Of a DNA stretch of 64,000 nucleotides, positions 30,553-40,110 are shown piece after piece (the first letter of the stretch is position 1; every line of letters starts with the position of its first letter). Source of the stretch: Shewanella morhuae. Its GTDB lineage: Bacteria > Pseudomonadota > Gammaproteobacteria > Enterobacterales > Shewanellaceae. The stretch covers positions 124,001-188,000 of the forward strand of contig NZ_FTNN01000006.1 in the NCBI RefSeq assembly GCF_900156405.1, given 5' to 3'. A program made the translations under genes and the position numbers. The notes beneath the pieces were generated by a model. It was given only the letters and a program-made list of their open reading frames with translations, had not been told where the DNA came from and did not search any database.

Positions 30553-31278
30553 ATGACTGATGTGACTCGAGTTAAGAAAAAGGTGAGTTCGCCACTGAGT
30601 CACCCATGGTCAGCAAAGGCTGATTGGCTACAAAGTGCCACGGGAATTCTGCTCGGTTTGTTTTTACTGCTGCACATGCATTTTGAATCTAGCATTTTGC
30701 TCGGCAAAGAAGCGTTTTATCAAGTAGTGCAATTACTTGAAGGCGGAATATTTAGCAGCTCTGGACATGGCTTTCCTATCGTTACACAAGTGTTTTCAGT
30801 GTTCATGTTACTGGTGGTGATGCTGCATGCAGCGCTAGCGTTACGGCGTTTTCCTACACAATTAGGCCAATGGCGTGCCCTACGCACACATATGCACAAT
30901 ATCCCTCATAGGGATACTCACGCATGGTTTTGGCAGCTAGTCACAGGTTTTATCTTATTTTTCCTTATACCTGCGCACCTATTTACGATGATATTAAATC
31001 CCGAAATTGGCCCGCATTTATCGGCCGAACGGGTGTATCACGATAATGCTTGGCTACTGTATGCCCTGCTGCTACCTGCGGTTGTGATACACGCCATGAT
31101 TGGTTTGTATCGCGTTGCGCTGAAATGGGGTTTATCTAGCCGACGCGCGGCCCTAGGTAACGTCGCTAAAATATTGATTATCTACCTATTATGCCTGGGT
31201 GCTGCCAGCCTGATTACCTATTTATTTATTGGCAGTGAACTTGGCACACCAATCCAACCCTTTGTACCGAAACAATAA
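30553..31278 (+). CDS. frdC: Fumarate reductase di-heme cytochrome b subunit (Wolinella type)
   Basis: 241 aa with five hydrophobic helices. It aligns by eye with Wolinella succinogenes FrdC from AKxDWxQSATG to GLYRxAxKWG. The four haem-ligand histidines are present (His41, His92, His142, His180), and so is the menaquinol-site glutamate (Glu63, corresponding to Wolinella Glu66). The second functional glutamate of Wolinella (Glu180, two residues before the last haem His) is Val178 here. First gene of frdCAB, behind a CRP-like site; it anchors FrdAB and passes electrons from menaquinol to fumarate. Confidence 0.9.
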   Translation: MTDVTRVKKKVSSPLSHPWSAKADWLQSATGILLGLFLLLHMHFESSILLGKEAFYQVVQLLEGGIFSSSGHGFPIVTQVFSVFMLLVVMLHAALALRRFPTQLGQWRALRTHMHNIPHRDTHAWFWQLVTGFILFFLIPAHLFTMILNPEIGPHLSAERVYHDNAWLLYALLLPAVVIHAMIGLYRVALKWGLSSRRAALGNVAKILIIYLLCLGAASLITYLFIGSELGTPIQPFVPKQ

Positions 31279-31318
31279 TTAAGCTGACAATAACAACAGA
31301 TCCCATTAAGGAGCAGGC

Positions 31319-33325
31319 GTGAAACTGATTTATACCGATTCATTAGTGGTAGGAGCTGGACTGGCGGGGTTAAGGGTGGCCATCGCTTCAAAAGAGCGTG
31401 GACTTGATACCTTAGTGCTATCGCTCATCCCTGCTAAACGCTCTCACTCTGCTGCCGCTCAAGGTGGTATGCAGGCAAGCTTAGGTAATACCGTTAAAGG
31501 TATGGGTGATGATGAGGATGTGCATTTTCAAGATACGGTAAAAGGCTCTGACTGGGGCTGCGATCAAGATGTCGCGCGCATGTTTGCCCATTGTGCGCCT
31601 AAAGCCGTGCGCGAGTTAGCTAATTGGGGCGTACCTTGGTCGAGGGTGAGTGCAGGACCAAGACAAGTAATTGTTAACGCACAAAAAGTGACCTTGCAAG
31701 AAGCACAACAAGCCCATGGACTGATTAATGCCCGTGACTTTGGCGGCACAAAAAAATGGCGCACTTGCTACACGGCCGATGGTACCGGCCATTCGCTGTT
31801 ATACGCTATGGATAACAAAGCGATTGCTATGGATATTCCCGTGCATGAGCGCATCGAAGCGCTGGCACTTATTCATGATGGCAAACGTTGCCATGGCGTG
31901 ATTGCCCGCTGCTTAATTACTGGCGAACTGAGAGCCTATGTCGCTAAATCGACCACTATCGCTACGGGCGGATATGGTCGTATTTATGAGGTCTCGACCA
32001 ACGCGATAATCTGCGAAGGTATTGGTCAAGCATTAGCCTTAGAAACTGGCGTAGCAAAGCTTGGCAATATGGAAGCAGTGCAATTTCACCCCACAGCTAT
32101 CGTTCCTGTGGGCATTTTAACCACTGAAGGTTGTCGCGGTGATGGTGGATTACTGCGCGATAAAGACGGCTATCGCTTTATGCCCGACTATGAGCCTGAT
32201 AAAAAGGAATTGGCATCGCGCGATGTGGTATCGCGCCGTATGACTGAACATATACGTAAAGGTAAAGGGATTGATAGTCCTTACGGCGCGCATTTGTGGC
32301 TGGATATTACCCTGCTAGGTCGCAAACATATTGAAACCAATCTGAGGGAAGTGCAGGAAATCTGCGAAAACTTTTTAGGCATCGATCCCGCTAAAGATTG
32401 GATCCCCGTGCGCCCAACCCAGCATTATTCTATGGGGGGTATTAGAACCAATGCCACCGGTGAAAGCCCACAGCTTAAAGGTTTATTCAGCGTCGGCGAA
32501 GCAGCGTGTTGGGACATGCATGGTTTTAACCGATTAGGCGGTAACTCACTGGCTGAAACCGTGGTTGGCGGTATGATTATCGGTAAATATGTCGCCGATT
32601 TTTGTGAGAACAATAGCCTAGAAATTGACACTCAACTTGTCGAGCAATTTATGCAGCAAGTACAGAGTGAAATTGATGTGTTGATCGAAGGCGATGGTAT
32701 TGAAAGTGCCTTTACGCTCAAACACGAAATGCAGCGCATCATGATGGATTATGTCGGTATTTTCCGTAATGGCCCTGAGCTTGATAAAGCCGTCGCTGAG
32801 CTTAAAGTGTTGCTCGAGCGTTCGCGCAAACTTGGGCTCAAGTGTAAGAAACGTCACGCTAATCCTGAACTAGTCGAAGCCCTGCGGGTCAAGCGCATGC
32901 TAAAAGTGGCATTAACTGTAGCTTGCGGCGCCGCCGCGCGAACCGAGAGTCGTGGTGCCCACGCCCGTGAAGACTTTCCGCAGCGAAATGACCGCGATTG
33001 GCTAAATCGCACCTTAGCCAGTTGGCCCGATCCCGATGCGCTCGAACCTGTGCTCAATTACGAAGCGCTTGATGTGATGAAGATGGAACTACCACCGGGT
33101 TATCGAGGCTATGGCATTAACAACGCTATAGCCCATCCCGATACCGCAAAGCGTGAACAGCAAATTACTGAGATTTTAGCTGAGCTAGGCGATGATGCCG
33201 ACCGTTATCAACGCCAGCGCGCCATTATGCCCTTTGAGTTACCCGAAAGTTTACAACCCAATAATGAGCGGCTGAGTGATACGTTAACCAGCCCGTCCGC
33301 CAATGCGTTAGGAGAAAAATCATAA
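31319..33325 (+). CDS. frdA: Fumarate reductase flavoprotein subunit (Wolinella type)
   Basis: 668 aa from a GTG start with AAGGAG 8 bases upstream. The dinucleotide fold [12 protein letters not shown] is followed by the flavinylation site [10 protein letters not shown] (His43, covalent FAD by homology), [10 protein letters not shown] and [11 protein letters not shown], the catalytic His and Arg of the family. It reduces fumarate to succinate at the cytoplasmic face. It is distinct from the soluble periplasmic flavocytochrome c fumarate reductase known from Shewanella. Its stop overlaps the frdB start by one base. Confidence 0.95.
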   Translation: MKLIYTDSLVVGAGLAGLRVAIASKERGLDTLVLSLIPAKRSHSAAAQGGMQASLGNTVKGMGDDEDVHFQDTVKGSDWGCDQDVARMFAHCAPKAVRELANWGVPWSRVSAGPRQVIVNAQKVTLQEAQQAHGLINARDFGGTKKWRTCYTADGTGHSLLYAMDNKAIAMDIPVHERIEALALIHDGKRCHGVIARCLITGELRAYVAKSTTIATGGYGRIYEVSTNAIICEGIGQALALETGVAKLGNMEAVQFHPTAIVPVGILTTEGCRGDGGLLRDKDGYRFMPDYEPDKKELASRDVVSRRMTEHIRKGKGIDSPYGAHLWLDITLLGRKHIETNLREVQEICENFLGIDPAKDWIPVRPTQHYSMGGIRTNATGESPQLKGLFSVGEAACWDMHGFNRLGGNSLAETVVGGMIIGKYVADFCENNSLEIDTQLVEQFMQQVQSEIDVLIEGDGIESAFTLKHEMQRIMMDYVGIFRNGPELDKAVAELKVLLERSRKLGLKCKKRHANPELVEALRVKRMLKVALTVACGAAARTESRGAHAREDFPQRNDRDWLNRTLASWPDPDALEPVLNYEALDVMKMELPPGYRGYGINNAIAHPDTAKREQQITEILAELGDDADRYQRQRAIMPFELPESLQPNNERLSDTLTSPSANALGEKS

Positions 33326-34056
33326 TGAGCCAAGGTCGCCAGCTCAGCTTTAATATCTTTCGTTATGATCCGCAGGAGCCAGACGATAAGCCCAAAATGA
33401 TCCGATATCAGCTTACTGAAACGCCGGGGATGACAGTATTTATCGCCCTCAATAAACTTAGGGAAGAACAAGATACCTCGCTGCAGTTTGATTTTGTCTG
33501 CCGAGCAGGTATTTGTGGCAGTTGCGCTATGGTGATTAACGGTTTTCCGACGTTAGCTTGCCGTACCTTAACCGCCAAATATCCTAAGGGCGACATCACC
33601 TTAATGCCACTGCCAGGCTTTGAGTTGATTGGTGACCTATCGGTGAATACCGGCAAATTTATGCGCGAATTAGCTGAGCGTTTAAAGTTGTGGTTACACC
33701 CTAAGGCTAATGATAGCGATGTGCATCGCCTTGAGGACCCAATGGACCCAGTTGAAGCTGCACGTCTGTACGAGCTAGAGCGCTGTGTTGAGTGTGGCGT
33801 ATGTGTTTCGGCTTGCGCGACCAAACAAATGCGTGACACCTTTGTTGGCGCCGTAGGTATGATGAAAATCGCTCGTTTTGAAATGGATAGTCGCGACGCT
33901 CGCACCGCAGAAGATTTTTACCACGTGATTGGTAATCAGGATGGGGTGTTTGGTTGCATGACTTTGCTCGGTTGCCAAGATAACTGTCCTAAGGATTTAC
34001 CGCATATGCAGCAAATCGCTTACCTACGGCGCAAAATGGCCATGACATTAATTTAG
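33325..34056 (+). CDS. frdB: Fumarate reductase iron-sulfur subunit
   Basis: 243 aa. The [2Fe-2S] ligands are in CRAGICGSC plus a later Cys (PTLACR); the [4Fe-4S] and [3Fe-4S] ligands are in CVECGVCVSAC and CMTLLGCQDNCPKD. The CVECGVCVSACATKQMRDTF segment is of the Wolinella type. It carries electrons from FrdC haems to FrdA FAD. Last gene of the operon, followed by a strong terminator. Confidence 0.95.
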   Translation: MSQGRQLSFNIFRYDPQEPDDKPKMIRYQLTETPGMTVFIALNKLREEQDTSLQFDFVCRAGICGSCAMVINGFPTLACRTLTAKYPKGDITLMPLPGFELIGDLSVNTGKFMRELAERLKLWLHPKANDSDVHRLEDPMDPVEAARLYELERCVECGVCVSACATKQMRDTFVGAVGMMKIARFEMDSRDARTAEDFYHVIGNQDGVFGCMTLLGCQDNCPKDLPHMQQIAYLRRKMAMTLI

Positions 34057-34075
34057 CCCATTTTATCAATCATAA

Positions 34076-34104
34076 AAAAAGCGCCAATAAGTTTGGCGCT
34101 TTTT
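34076..34104. terminator. Bidirectional terminator between frdB and the phosphoribosyltransferase gene
   Basis: AAAAAGCGCCAA-TAAGT-TTGGCGCTTTTT, a 12-bp perfect stem with A and T runs on both sides, between converging genes. Confidence 0.85.
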
Positions 34105-34144
34105 ATCAAAACTCGTCCTAAATATCAGCTTTGCTGTAAACGAC

Positions 34145-34711
34145 CTATTTAAATAGATGCTGGATATTTTTTAAATCACCCTTACCTTCAGCAATTTCTT
34201 CAGGCGTTAGCCCCGTCACTTCATGTGGAAACACCAACCAGTCCTCAGAAGCGTGGATGTAATAATCAGGCTTTAAAGGTACAGCGGTATTTTTAGGTTT
34301 GTAATATGGGCAAGCGATACGGATATCTGTTGGCATATTTAGGCGCATGAGTTGGCCTAATTTCTCTTTTAATGCGTGGATGCTACGGCCAGAGTCAAAT
34401 ACATCATCAACAATCAATAAACCGTCGCTCGCGTTAGCGTTTTCAACGATGTAATGCAGGCCATGGACTTTAATTTCTTTGTTTTGTTTGTCGGTGCCAA
34501 TTCCATAATAGGAAGACGTACGCACGGCAATATGATCGGTTTCGACTTGTTTAAAATCAAAAAACTCCTGTACCGCGATCCCGATTGGAGCGCCGCCACG
34601 CCAAATACCCACGATAAACTGCGGCCGAAAGCCACTCTCATAGACCTGCGAAGCTAATAAAAACGAATCTTCTAACAGTTGTTGGGCGGTTACAAAATAC
34701 TTTTCTGACAT
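34145..34711 (-). CDS. Purine phosphoribosyltransferase family protein (Hpt/Gpt-like)
   Basis: 188 aa. The PRPP-binding loop LLIVDDVFDSGRS (about 98-110) is intact and the N-terminal GIWRGGAPIG carries the pyrophosphate loop of type I phosphoribosyltransferases. It most resembles xanthine/hypoxanthine salvage enzymes. Substrate choice (hypoxanthine, guanine or xanthine) cannot be read from the sequence. Single gene, opposite in direction to frdCAB. Confidence 0.85.
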   Translation of the reverse strand: MSEKYFVTAQQLLEDSFLLASQVYESGFRPQFIVGIWRGGAPIGIAVQEFFDFKQVETDHIAVRTSSYYGIGTDKQNKEIKVHGLHYIVENANASDGLLIVDDVFDSGRSIHALKEKLGQLMRLNMPTDIRIACPYYKPKNTAVPLKPDYYIHASEDWLVFPHEVTGLTPEEIAEGKGDLKNIQHLFK

Positions 34712-35065
34712 GACACAGTCCCCATCACATTGATTTTATTTTTAGGTCGTTAAAGCAAAAGCTTGTAACCCTGTAAGGTCTGTTCGGCGGGTAATTAATC
34801 CCAAAACAGCTTTGCCTTAGCAAGTGTAGGCAGCCACCGAATTTGGGAGCGAATTTTATACCAAAAAAATATGATGTGCTGCAGTAATAATGAGAACTAG
34901 CCCGAGAATAGGCATTTATTTTGTATTTTTAAGCCCAAGATAACAAAAAAACTCACCGAACTTGTACCGCGCTACCACAGCCCACACCTAAGCTGCTACC
35001 ATCGGCTTAGGTTAACGTAAGGCATTAAACGCATCCCCGAAAACCGTAAAAAAGGAATTTATACC
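34712..35065. other. Intergenic region, nothing recognised
   Basis: 354 bases between two divergent genes. It holds the promoters of both by position; I see no ORF, repeat or clear operator. Confidence 0.6.
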
Positions 35066-35491
35066 ATGAAAGTCAGCGATATTATGAGTCACCAAGTCAT
35101 CTGTATTAGCGATGGCGCCAGTTTGAAAGATGCCCATCATCTGATGCAAACCCGTGGTGTACGCCACTTACCGGTAATTTCTGAAATCGATGGCACCCTC
35201 GTTGGTGTACTAACCCATAAAAAGATGATCGCCAGTGTAATGTCGATGCTAAACAAATACGGCCAAGGTGCGCTTGACCGTAAAGAGCGTTACACACCGA
35301 TTGATACCGTGATGGATAAAGACTGCCAGCATCTGACCGCCGATGAGCCTTTAACTGTGGTAGTGGAATATTTTATCGAGAATAAGCTAGGCTGCTTACC
35401 CGTTGTTGATGCCGATAAAAAGGTACTAGGTATTGTCACCTCATCGGACTTTATTAAACTGTGCCGCACTTTATTACAGCAAAAAAACTAA
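35066..35491 (+). CDS. CBS-domain pair protein
   Basis: 141 aa made only of two CBS motifs (about 1-60 and 75-138), the first starting MKVSDIMSHQVICI and containing RGVRHLPV, the second VMDKDCQHLTADEPL and GCLPVVD. Such stand-alone pairs bind adenine nucleotides and act as regulatory modules. No catalytic domain and no informative neighbour. AAAGGAATT precedes the ATG. Confidence 0.85.
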   Translation: MKVSDIMSHQVICISDGASLKDAHHLMQTRGVRHLPVISEIDGTLVGVLTHKKMIASVMSMLNKYGQGALDRKERYTPIDTVMDKDCQHLTADEPLTVVVEYFIENKLGCLPVVDADKKVLGIVTSSDFIKLCRTLLQQKN

Positions 35492-35554
35492 CATTATTAT
35501 CAAGAATGCGCAGCCGATGTGCGCTGCGCTATCATTGAGTGCACTCAAAAATCG

Positions 35555-36931
35555 CTAAAGCGAATTCACACTAGGAATGCGATTAAAACGCTGCCAACGA
35601 CCGGAGCGCCAGCGATACACCATAATCAAACCACGCACCCATTCATCGGCGGCCACGGCAAGCCAAGCGGCAAGTACGCCATAGCCTAAGTGAAGGCCAA
35701 ATAACCATGCCAATAAAACCCCAATACCCCACATACTCAAGAGCCCAACCCGCACCGGAAACGCCACATCACCGGCACCTTTTAGTGCCGAGATAATCAC
35801 TAAATTAAATACCCGTCCAGTTTCAAGCGCGATAGAGCCGGCCAGTAATACCGCCGTTAATTGGATGACTTCCTCATTTTCACTCAACCAGCCAATAATA
35901 GTGAATCGCTGCCAATAAAAAATTAACACTATGGCTAACGAAGTGATAAAACCCACCAAACAGTAACGCTGCACCCGCGTGGTGATTTCATCAAACCATT
36001 GTTTACCAACATAGTACCCAGTCTGAATTTGCGTCGCTTGCCCAAGTGCCACCGCAAAACAATAGATAAATCGGCTAATGTTCAACCCATAGGTGTAAGC
36101 CGTAAGCGATAAAGTACCCATCTGGCTGATAAAATAGATGATGGTCATCTGCGCGACATTGTAAGACAGCATCTCACCAGCATTAAGTAAGCCAATACGC
36201 ATCACGCTCCAATAAGTGCTGCGCGGTAATAATTTAAGGCGACGCAGTGGCAGCGGGATTTTTTTATAACGGATCACCAGTAACATAATCACAGCGCCGA
36301 TAATCTGGCTGGTCACTGTGGATATGGCTACCCCAGTCACGCTATAAACGGGTAAATCAAAGGGAGAATACAGGGCAATATAGTTACCGATGACGTTCAT
36401 CAAACCTGTACTTGACGTCACTAACATGGCTGAGCGAGTAAAACCGTAACTCCTTAAAATTGCAGCAAAAGCAATGTTCATCACTAGGCCAATACTCAAG
36501 CTGCCGCAAATCACTAAATAGTCATAGCCAAAACCTGCTACATCGTGTTCCAGCGCAAACAGGCCGATAATTCCCTCAGCGCCGAAGAACATTGACGAGC
36601 CCATAATCAGCGCAAGTAACAAACTCAATGCAATACTTGCCACCCCTATATCGACAGCCTGCTGCGACTGACCAGCACCGTTATTTTGGCTAATTAAAAT
36701 GCTCGCGCCTGTGCTCACCATCATCGACATGACCATCATGAAGAACATCAACTGAGTCGTGAGCCCCACCGCCGCTACCGCGTTATCGGAATAATGGCTG
36801 AGCATAAAAATGTCGCTAATCCCAAGCAGCGATTGCAACAAGGTCTCGACAAAAATCGGCCAAGTTAGGGCAACGATGCTCATGCGCTGCTGCAATGTTT
36901 TGGGTGTTTTAGCCACGAAGAATTCCTGCAA
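35555..36931 (-). CDS. MATE family multidrug or metabolite exporter
   Basis: 458 aa with about 12 hydrophobic helices in two similar halves (first half PIFVETLLQSLLGISDIFML, second half GLLNAGEMLSYNVAQM). This is the usual MATE/NorM fold and length. Probably a cation-driven efflux pump; the substrate is unknown. It is separate from lgt, which lies 325 bp upstream. Confidence 0.88.
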   Translation of the reverse strand: MQEFFVAKTPKTLQQRMSIVALTWPIFVETLLQSLLGISDIFMLSHYSDNAVAAVGLTTQLMFFMMVMSMMVSTGASILISQNNGAGQSQQAVDIGVASIALSLLLALIMGSSMFFGAEGIIGLFALEHDVAGFGYDYLVICGSLSIGLVMNIAFAAILRSYGFTRSAMLVTSSTGLMNVIGNYIALYSPFDLPVYSVTGVAISTVTSQIIGAVIMLLVIRYKKIPLPLRRLKLLPRSTYWSVMRIGLLNAGEMLSYNVAQMTIIYFISQMGTLSLTAYTYGLNISRFIYCFAVALGQATQIQTGYYVGKQWFDEITTRVQRYCLVGFITSLAIVLIFYWQRFTIIGWLSENEEVIQLTAVLLAGSIALETGRVFNLVIISALKGAGDVAFPVRVGLLSMWGIGVLLAWLFGLHLGYGVLAAWLAVAADEWVRGLIMVYRWRSGRWQRFNRIPSVNSL

Positions 36932-37201
36932 ATAGAGAACGAATAGCGAGTGTGAACGCTAGGTCAATGAATCTATCTAAACAGTATATTGGCAAGGCGA
37001 CTGAGTAAAATACTGAAAGATAGTTTCATAAAAAGCCATAAATCATAATCAAACGTTGAATAAAGGCGAAAAAACAAGCGAAAACACCCTTAGCCCCAAT
37101 TTTACTGGTAATTTTATTACAATATTATGCGCCACTCAATTGGCAAAGTGACCAATGTCGTAAAAACGTTAGACAACTCTCAATGATGTGCATTTATCAA
37201 T
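36932..37201. other. Intergenic region upstream of the MATE gene, nothing recognised
   Basis: AT-rich DNA with the MATE promoter by position; no ORF of note. The lgt terminator lies at its right end. Confidence 0.5.
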
Positions 37202-37236
37202 AAAAAAAGGCTCTCTATTGAGATAGAAAGCCTTTT
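37202..37236 (-). terminator. Terminator after lgt
   Basis: AAAAAGGCT(C)TCTAT-TGAG-ATAGA(A)AGCCTTTTT, a long stem with one mismatch, 21 bases past the lgt stop and followed by T on the minus strand. Confidence 0.8.
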
Positions 37237-37256
37237 TAGCACATCAATATTAGGAC

Positions 37257-38042
37257 TTAAGCGCGCTTATTTCGATACGCCAAAAACAACAAGACGATGC
37301 CTACAGCGAGGAAAGGTAGGCTGAGTAATTGGCCCGCGCTTAAGAGTGTTTCAGAGTAAGCCGCTTGGCTGACTTTAATTGACTCAATCGCAATACGCGC
37401 ACTAAATACCGACACTAGGAACAGGCCAAAAATAGCCCCGTGCCGTTGTTTAATTTGAGTATATTGATACAGAACATACAGACCAATAAAGATAGCTAAA
37501 TACGCAAACGCCTCATAGAGCTGCGCCGGATGCCTTGGTAACATATCAACACGGGCAAAGATAATGCCCCAAGGTTGAGTCGTTGGGTCGCCTAAAATCT
37601 CTGAGTTGGCAAAGTTTGCCATCCGCACAAAAAAACCAAAAATGGCGGTGGCAATCGCCAGTCTATCCAACAAAAATAAGAAGGGTAGCTTCACTTTACG
37701 TTGGTAATAATACAGCGCCAGAATCGCGCCTAGCCCACCACCGTGACTCGCCAACCCCCCCTCCCAAATCGCTAGAATCTTCAGTGGGTGGGCAAAGTAA
37801 TAATCCGGATCGTAAAAAATACAATGGGCCAAACGGGCGCCGACGATAATGCCGACAACACAATAAATGAGTAAATTATCGAGTGACTCAACATCGAGAT
37901 TTTCTTGAATATAAATTCGCTTCATCACCTGAAAACCTGCGGTGATAGCGACAGCAAATAACACGCCATACCAATGTATTTTGAGCCCCATAAACGAGAC
38001 TAATACAGGATCGAGTTGCCACACTAAGTGTTCCAAATTCAA
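37257..38042 (-). CDS. lgt: Prolipoprotein diacylglyceryl transferase
   Basis: 261 aa with seven hydrophobic helices. Conserved Lgt elements: the HGGGLGA loop (His in SHGGG), the family region VRMANFANSEILGDPTTQPW, and HPAQLYEA. It transfers diacylglycerol to the lipobox Cys of prolipoproteins, for example the M13 lipoprotein at the left edge of this window. In many gammaproteobacteria lgt is followed by thyA; here it is not. Confidence 0.95.
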   Translation of the reverse strand: MNLEHLVWQLDPVLVSFMGLKIHWYGVLFAVAITAGFQVMKRIYIQENLDVESLDNLLIYCVVGIIVGARLAHCIFYDPDYYFAHPLKILAIWEGGLASHGGGLGAILALYYYQRKVKLPFLFLLDRLAIATAIFGFFVRMANFANSEILGDPTTQPWGIIFARVDMLPRHPAQLYEAFAYLAIFIGLYVLYQYTQIKQRHGAIFGLFLVSVFSARIAIESIKVSQAAYSETLLSAGQLLSLPFLAVGIVLLFLAYRNKRA

Positions 38043-38253
38043 TTACTCCATAACACTGGGTACATGAGCTACGCCAAAAAATATGTTTTACGTGGTTAAT
38101 ACCGATTAAACAAGGTCTGTCGTGCAGAACACTTTACATCGAGCACAATTGCTTAAATTTAAGACATTTTCAGTGCGATTGGCGCCACTAAATGCCAAAT
38201 CCGCCATCGATATCGGATTGCGTTATCGGCTAATCCAGCAGAGGTTAATAAAA

Positions 38254-38763
38254 TTAAACCTCGGTTTGTTTTCGGCTTAATCGTTGGATAATTTCACTAT
38301 GCTGCGGATATTGCTCTAACAGTGATTCTTGGCTAAATAACTCAAAATCGTCGAAGGTAAAACCTGGCGATACCATGCAACCCACTAATGAAAAGCCTGC
38401 ATGATTCAAAGCTGAGCCAAAAATACAGCCCTTAGGTACTAAAAATTGTGGCCGCTCACCGGCTGCTAAATCGAGCCCTAACTGCGCAGTGGTTAATACT
38501 CCTTCAGGATCAATCATATAAATCGTTAGGGATTGTCCAGCTTGGAAATACCACATCTCATCAGCAGTCAAGCGGTGAAAATGGGAAACCTCATCTGTGC
38601 GCAACAAAAAATAAATGCTGCTCCATAACGCCCGAGTTGAGTCAAATGACGTCTCAGAGCGGTAAGAAGATCGATAATAACCACCTTCAACATGCTGCTC
38701 TAGTGCTAAATGTTCAATAAAATCATCGGCGGTTTGCATAGTAAGAATACCTGTATCAGTCAA
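38254..38763 (-). CDS. Cupin family protein (DUF985)
   Basis: 169 aa. The small beta-barrel family has GGYYRSSYRS, SIYFLL and HRLTADEMWYFQAG, with a later PKGCIFG segment. These are the conserved blocks of DUF985 cupins. His residues in SHFHRL and Glu in ADEMW could bind a metal. Function is not known. Monocistronic by spacing. Confidence 0.85.
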   Translation of the reverse strand: MTDTGILTMQTADDFIEHLALEQHVEGGYYRSSYRSETSFDSTRALWSSIYFLLRTDEVSHFHRLTADEMWYFQAGQSLTIYMIDPEGVLTTAQLGLDLAAGERPQFLVPKGCIFGSALNHAGFSLVGCMVSPGFTFDDFELFSQESLLEQYPQHSEIIQRLSRKQTEV

Positions 38764-39068
38764 TTGGCTTCGAAATTCAAGCCTGTGAGTGTACTCGAAA
38801 AACCGTCACTCTCTAAGTGTGCTGATAGCATTTTATGATTTAGGCCACTACGACAATATGATTAATACAGACTTAATGCAGATTAAATGCAGATTAAATC
38901 AGCATGGCTACGATTTCATTTGCTAACATAAACAGTAAGATAAAAGTGCCTTCCGTGACTCAAAATCACCAAATTAATCTGCATTAATAAGATTTATTTG
39001 TCGCTAACGCTGATGACAATTAAGATACACACTGCTGGATAAGCTGAGTTTCCACAGGGAACCTATAA
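38764..39068. other. Intergenic region between divergent genes
   Basis: 305 bases, AT-rich, with a short direct repeat (TTAATGCAGATTAAATGCAGATTAAATCAGCA near 38,873-38,904, ATGCAGATTAA twice). No gene seen. Confidence 0.45.
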
Positions 39069-39977
39069 ATGATCAACATTGAACAGATGGCTTTAGTACT
39101 TGATGCATTGCCAGATCCTACTTTTGTATTATCAAAAAGTGGAAAATATATCGCCGTATTTGGCGGTAAAGATGGGCGTTATTATCATGATGGTAGCGGC
39201 TTAATCGGCTTATACCTTGCTGATGTGTTAAAAACTGACAAACTCAATTACTTTTTAACGACGATCGAGATGGCATTAAGCAGCCATAAATTGTTGATTG
39301 AAGAATATGAACTTAGTAGTAAAGATGTCAAAGGCTTACCCGATATCGGGCCAGAACACCCCATTTGGTTTGAAGGTCGAATTCAAGCGCTGGATTTTCT
39401 TGTTGATAACGAGCCCGTTGTGCTTTGGGTCGCCAGTAATATCTCACAACGGCACGAACTTGAAATCCAACTACGCCAATTTAGCGATACAGATCAACTG
39501 ACAGGATTATTTAATCGCCGCAGATTAGATCAGGATTTAACCGAACAATTTGAGATCTCTCAGCATAATCATACTTCGGCCTCCATTTTGGTCCTCGATC
39601 TCGATCATTTAAAGGCCATTAACGACAATTTAGGCCACCATATCGGTGATAAAGTAATTATGACAGTGGCTGACACCTGCCGAAAACAGCTAACAGCAAT
39701 AGATAATGCCTATCGTTTTGGCGGCGATGAGTTTGTGATAGCCCTTCCAGGGCAACAACTAGAACAAGCTTTAGCCTTTGCAGAACATCTCTGCCAATGT
39801 TTATACATTGAATTGCAAAAGCATATCGTTGATGGGGTATTTGCAACTATGAGCATAGGTGTGGCGAGTATCCATCCGCGCGATAAATCCTATGAAGAAA
39901 CATTAAAACGCGCCGACGCCGCTCTCTATCAAGCTAAACGTAGCGGCAAAAACCGAGTGATAGCAAAACATATTTAA
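39069..39977 (+). CDS. Diguanylate cyclase with N-terminal PAS-like domain
   Basis: 302 aa, soluble. A PAS-like sensory segment (about 8-135: LDALPDPTFVLSKSGKYIAV) is followed by GGDEF (about 145-300) with the intact motif YRFGGDEFVIALPG, LDLDHLKAINDNLGH and SGKNRV. The I-site arginine is missing: the RxxD position reads T-A-I-D. It should make c-di-GMP without classical product inhibition. The signal is unknown. No effector gene is adjacent. Confidence 0.9.
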   Translation: MINIEQMALVLDALPDPTFVLSKSGKYIAVFGGKDGRYYHDGSGLIGLYLADVLKTDKLNYFLTTIEMALSSHKLLIEEYELSSKDVKGLPDIGPEHPIWFEGRIQALDFLVDNEPVVLWVASNISQRHELEIQLRQFSDTDQLTGLFNRRRLDQDLTEQFEISQHNHTSASILVLDLDHLKAINDNLGHHIGDKVIMTVADTCRKQLTAIDNAYRFGGDEFVIALPGQQLEQALAFAEHLCQCLYIELQKHIVDGVFATMSIGVASIHPRDKSYEETLKRADAALYQAKRSGKNRVIAKHI

Positions 39978-40048
39978 ATACTGCCTGCTCATACTCACGA
40001 TAAAACGTTAATATCCGCGATAAAAAATAGAATTATGCCGAATAAAAA

Positions 40049-40068
40049 AGCGAGCCATAAGGCTCGCT
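40049..40068 (-). terminator. Terminator after the osmC-ycaO gene
   Basis: AGCGAGCC-ATAA-GGCTCGCT; on the minus strand it is followed by TTTTTTATT. Confidence 0.8.
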
Positions 40069-40110
40069 ATTAAAGTGGTTCGATTACATCAAGCTATTAA
40101 ATTAACATTA

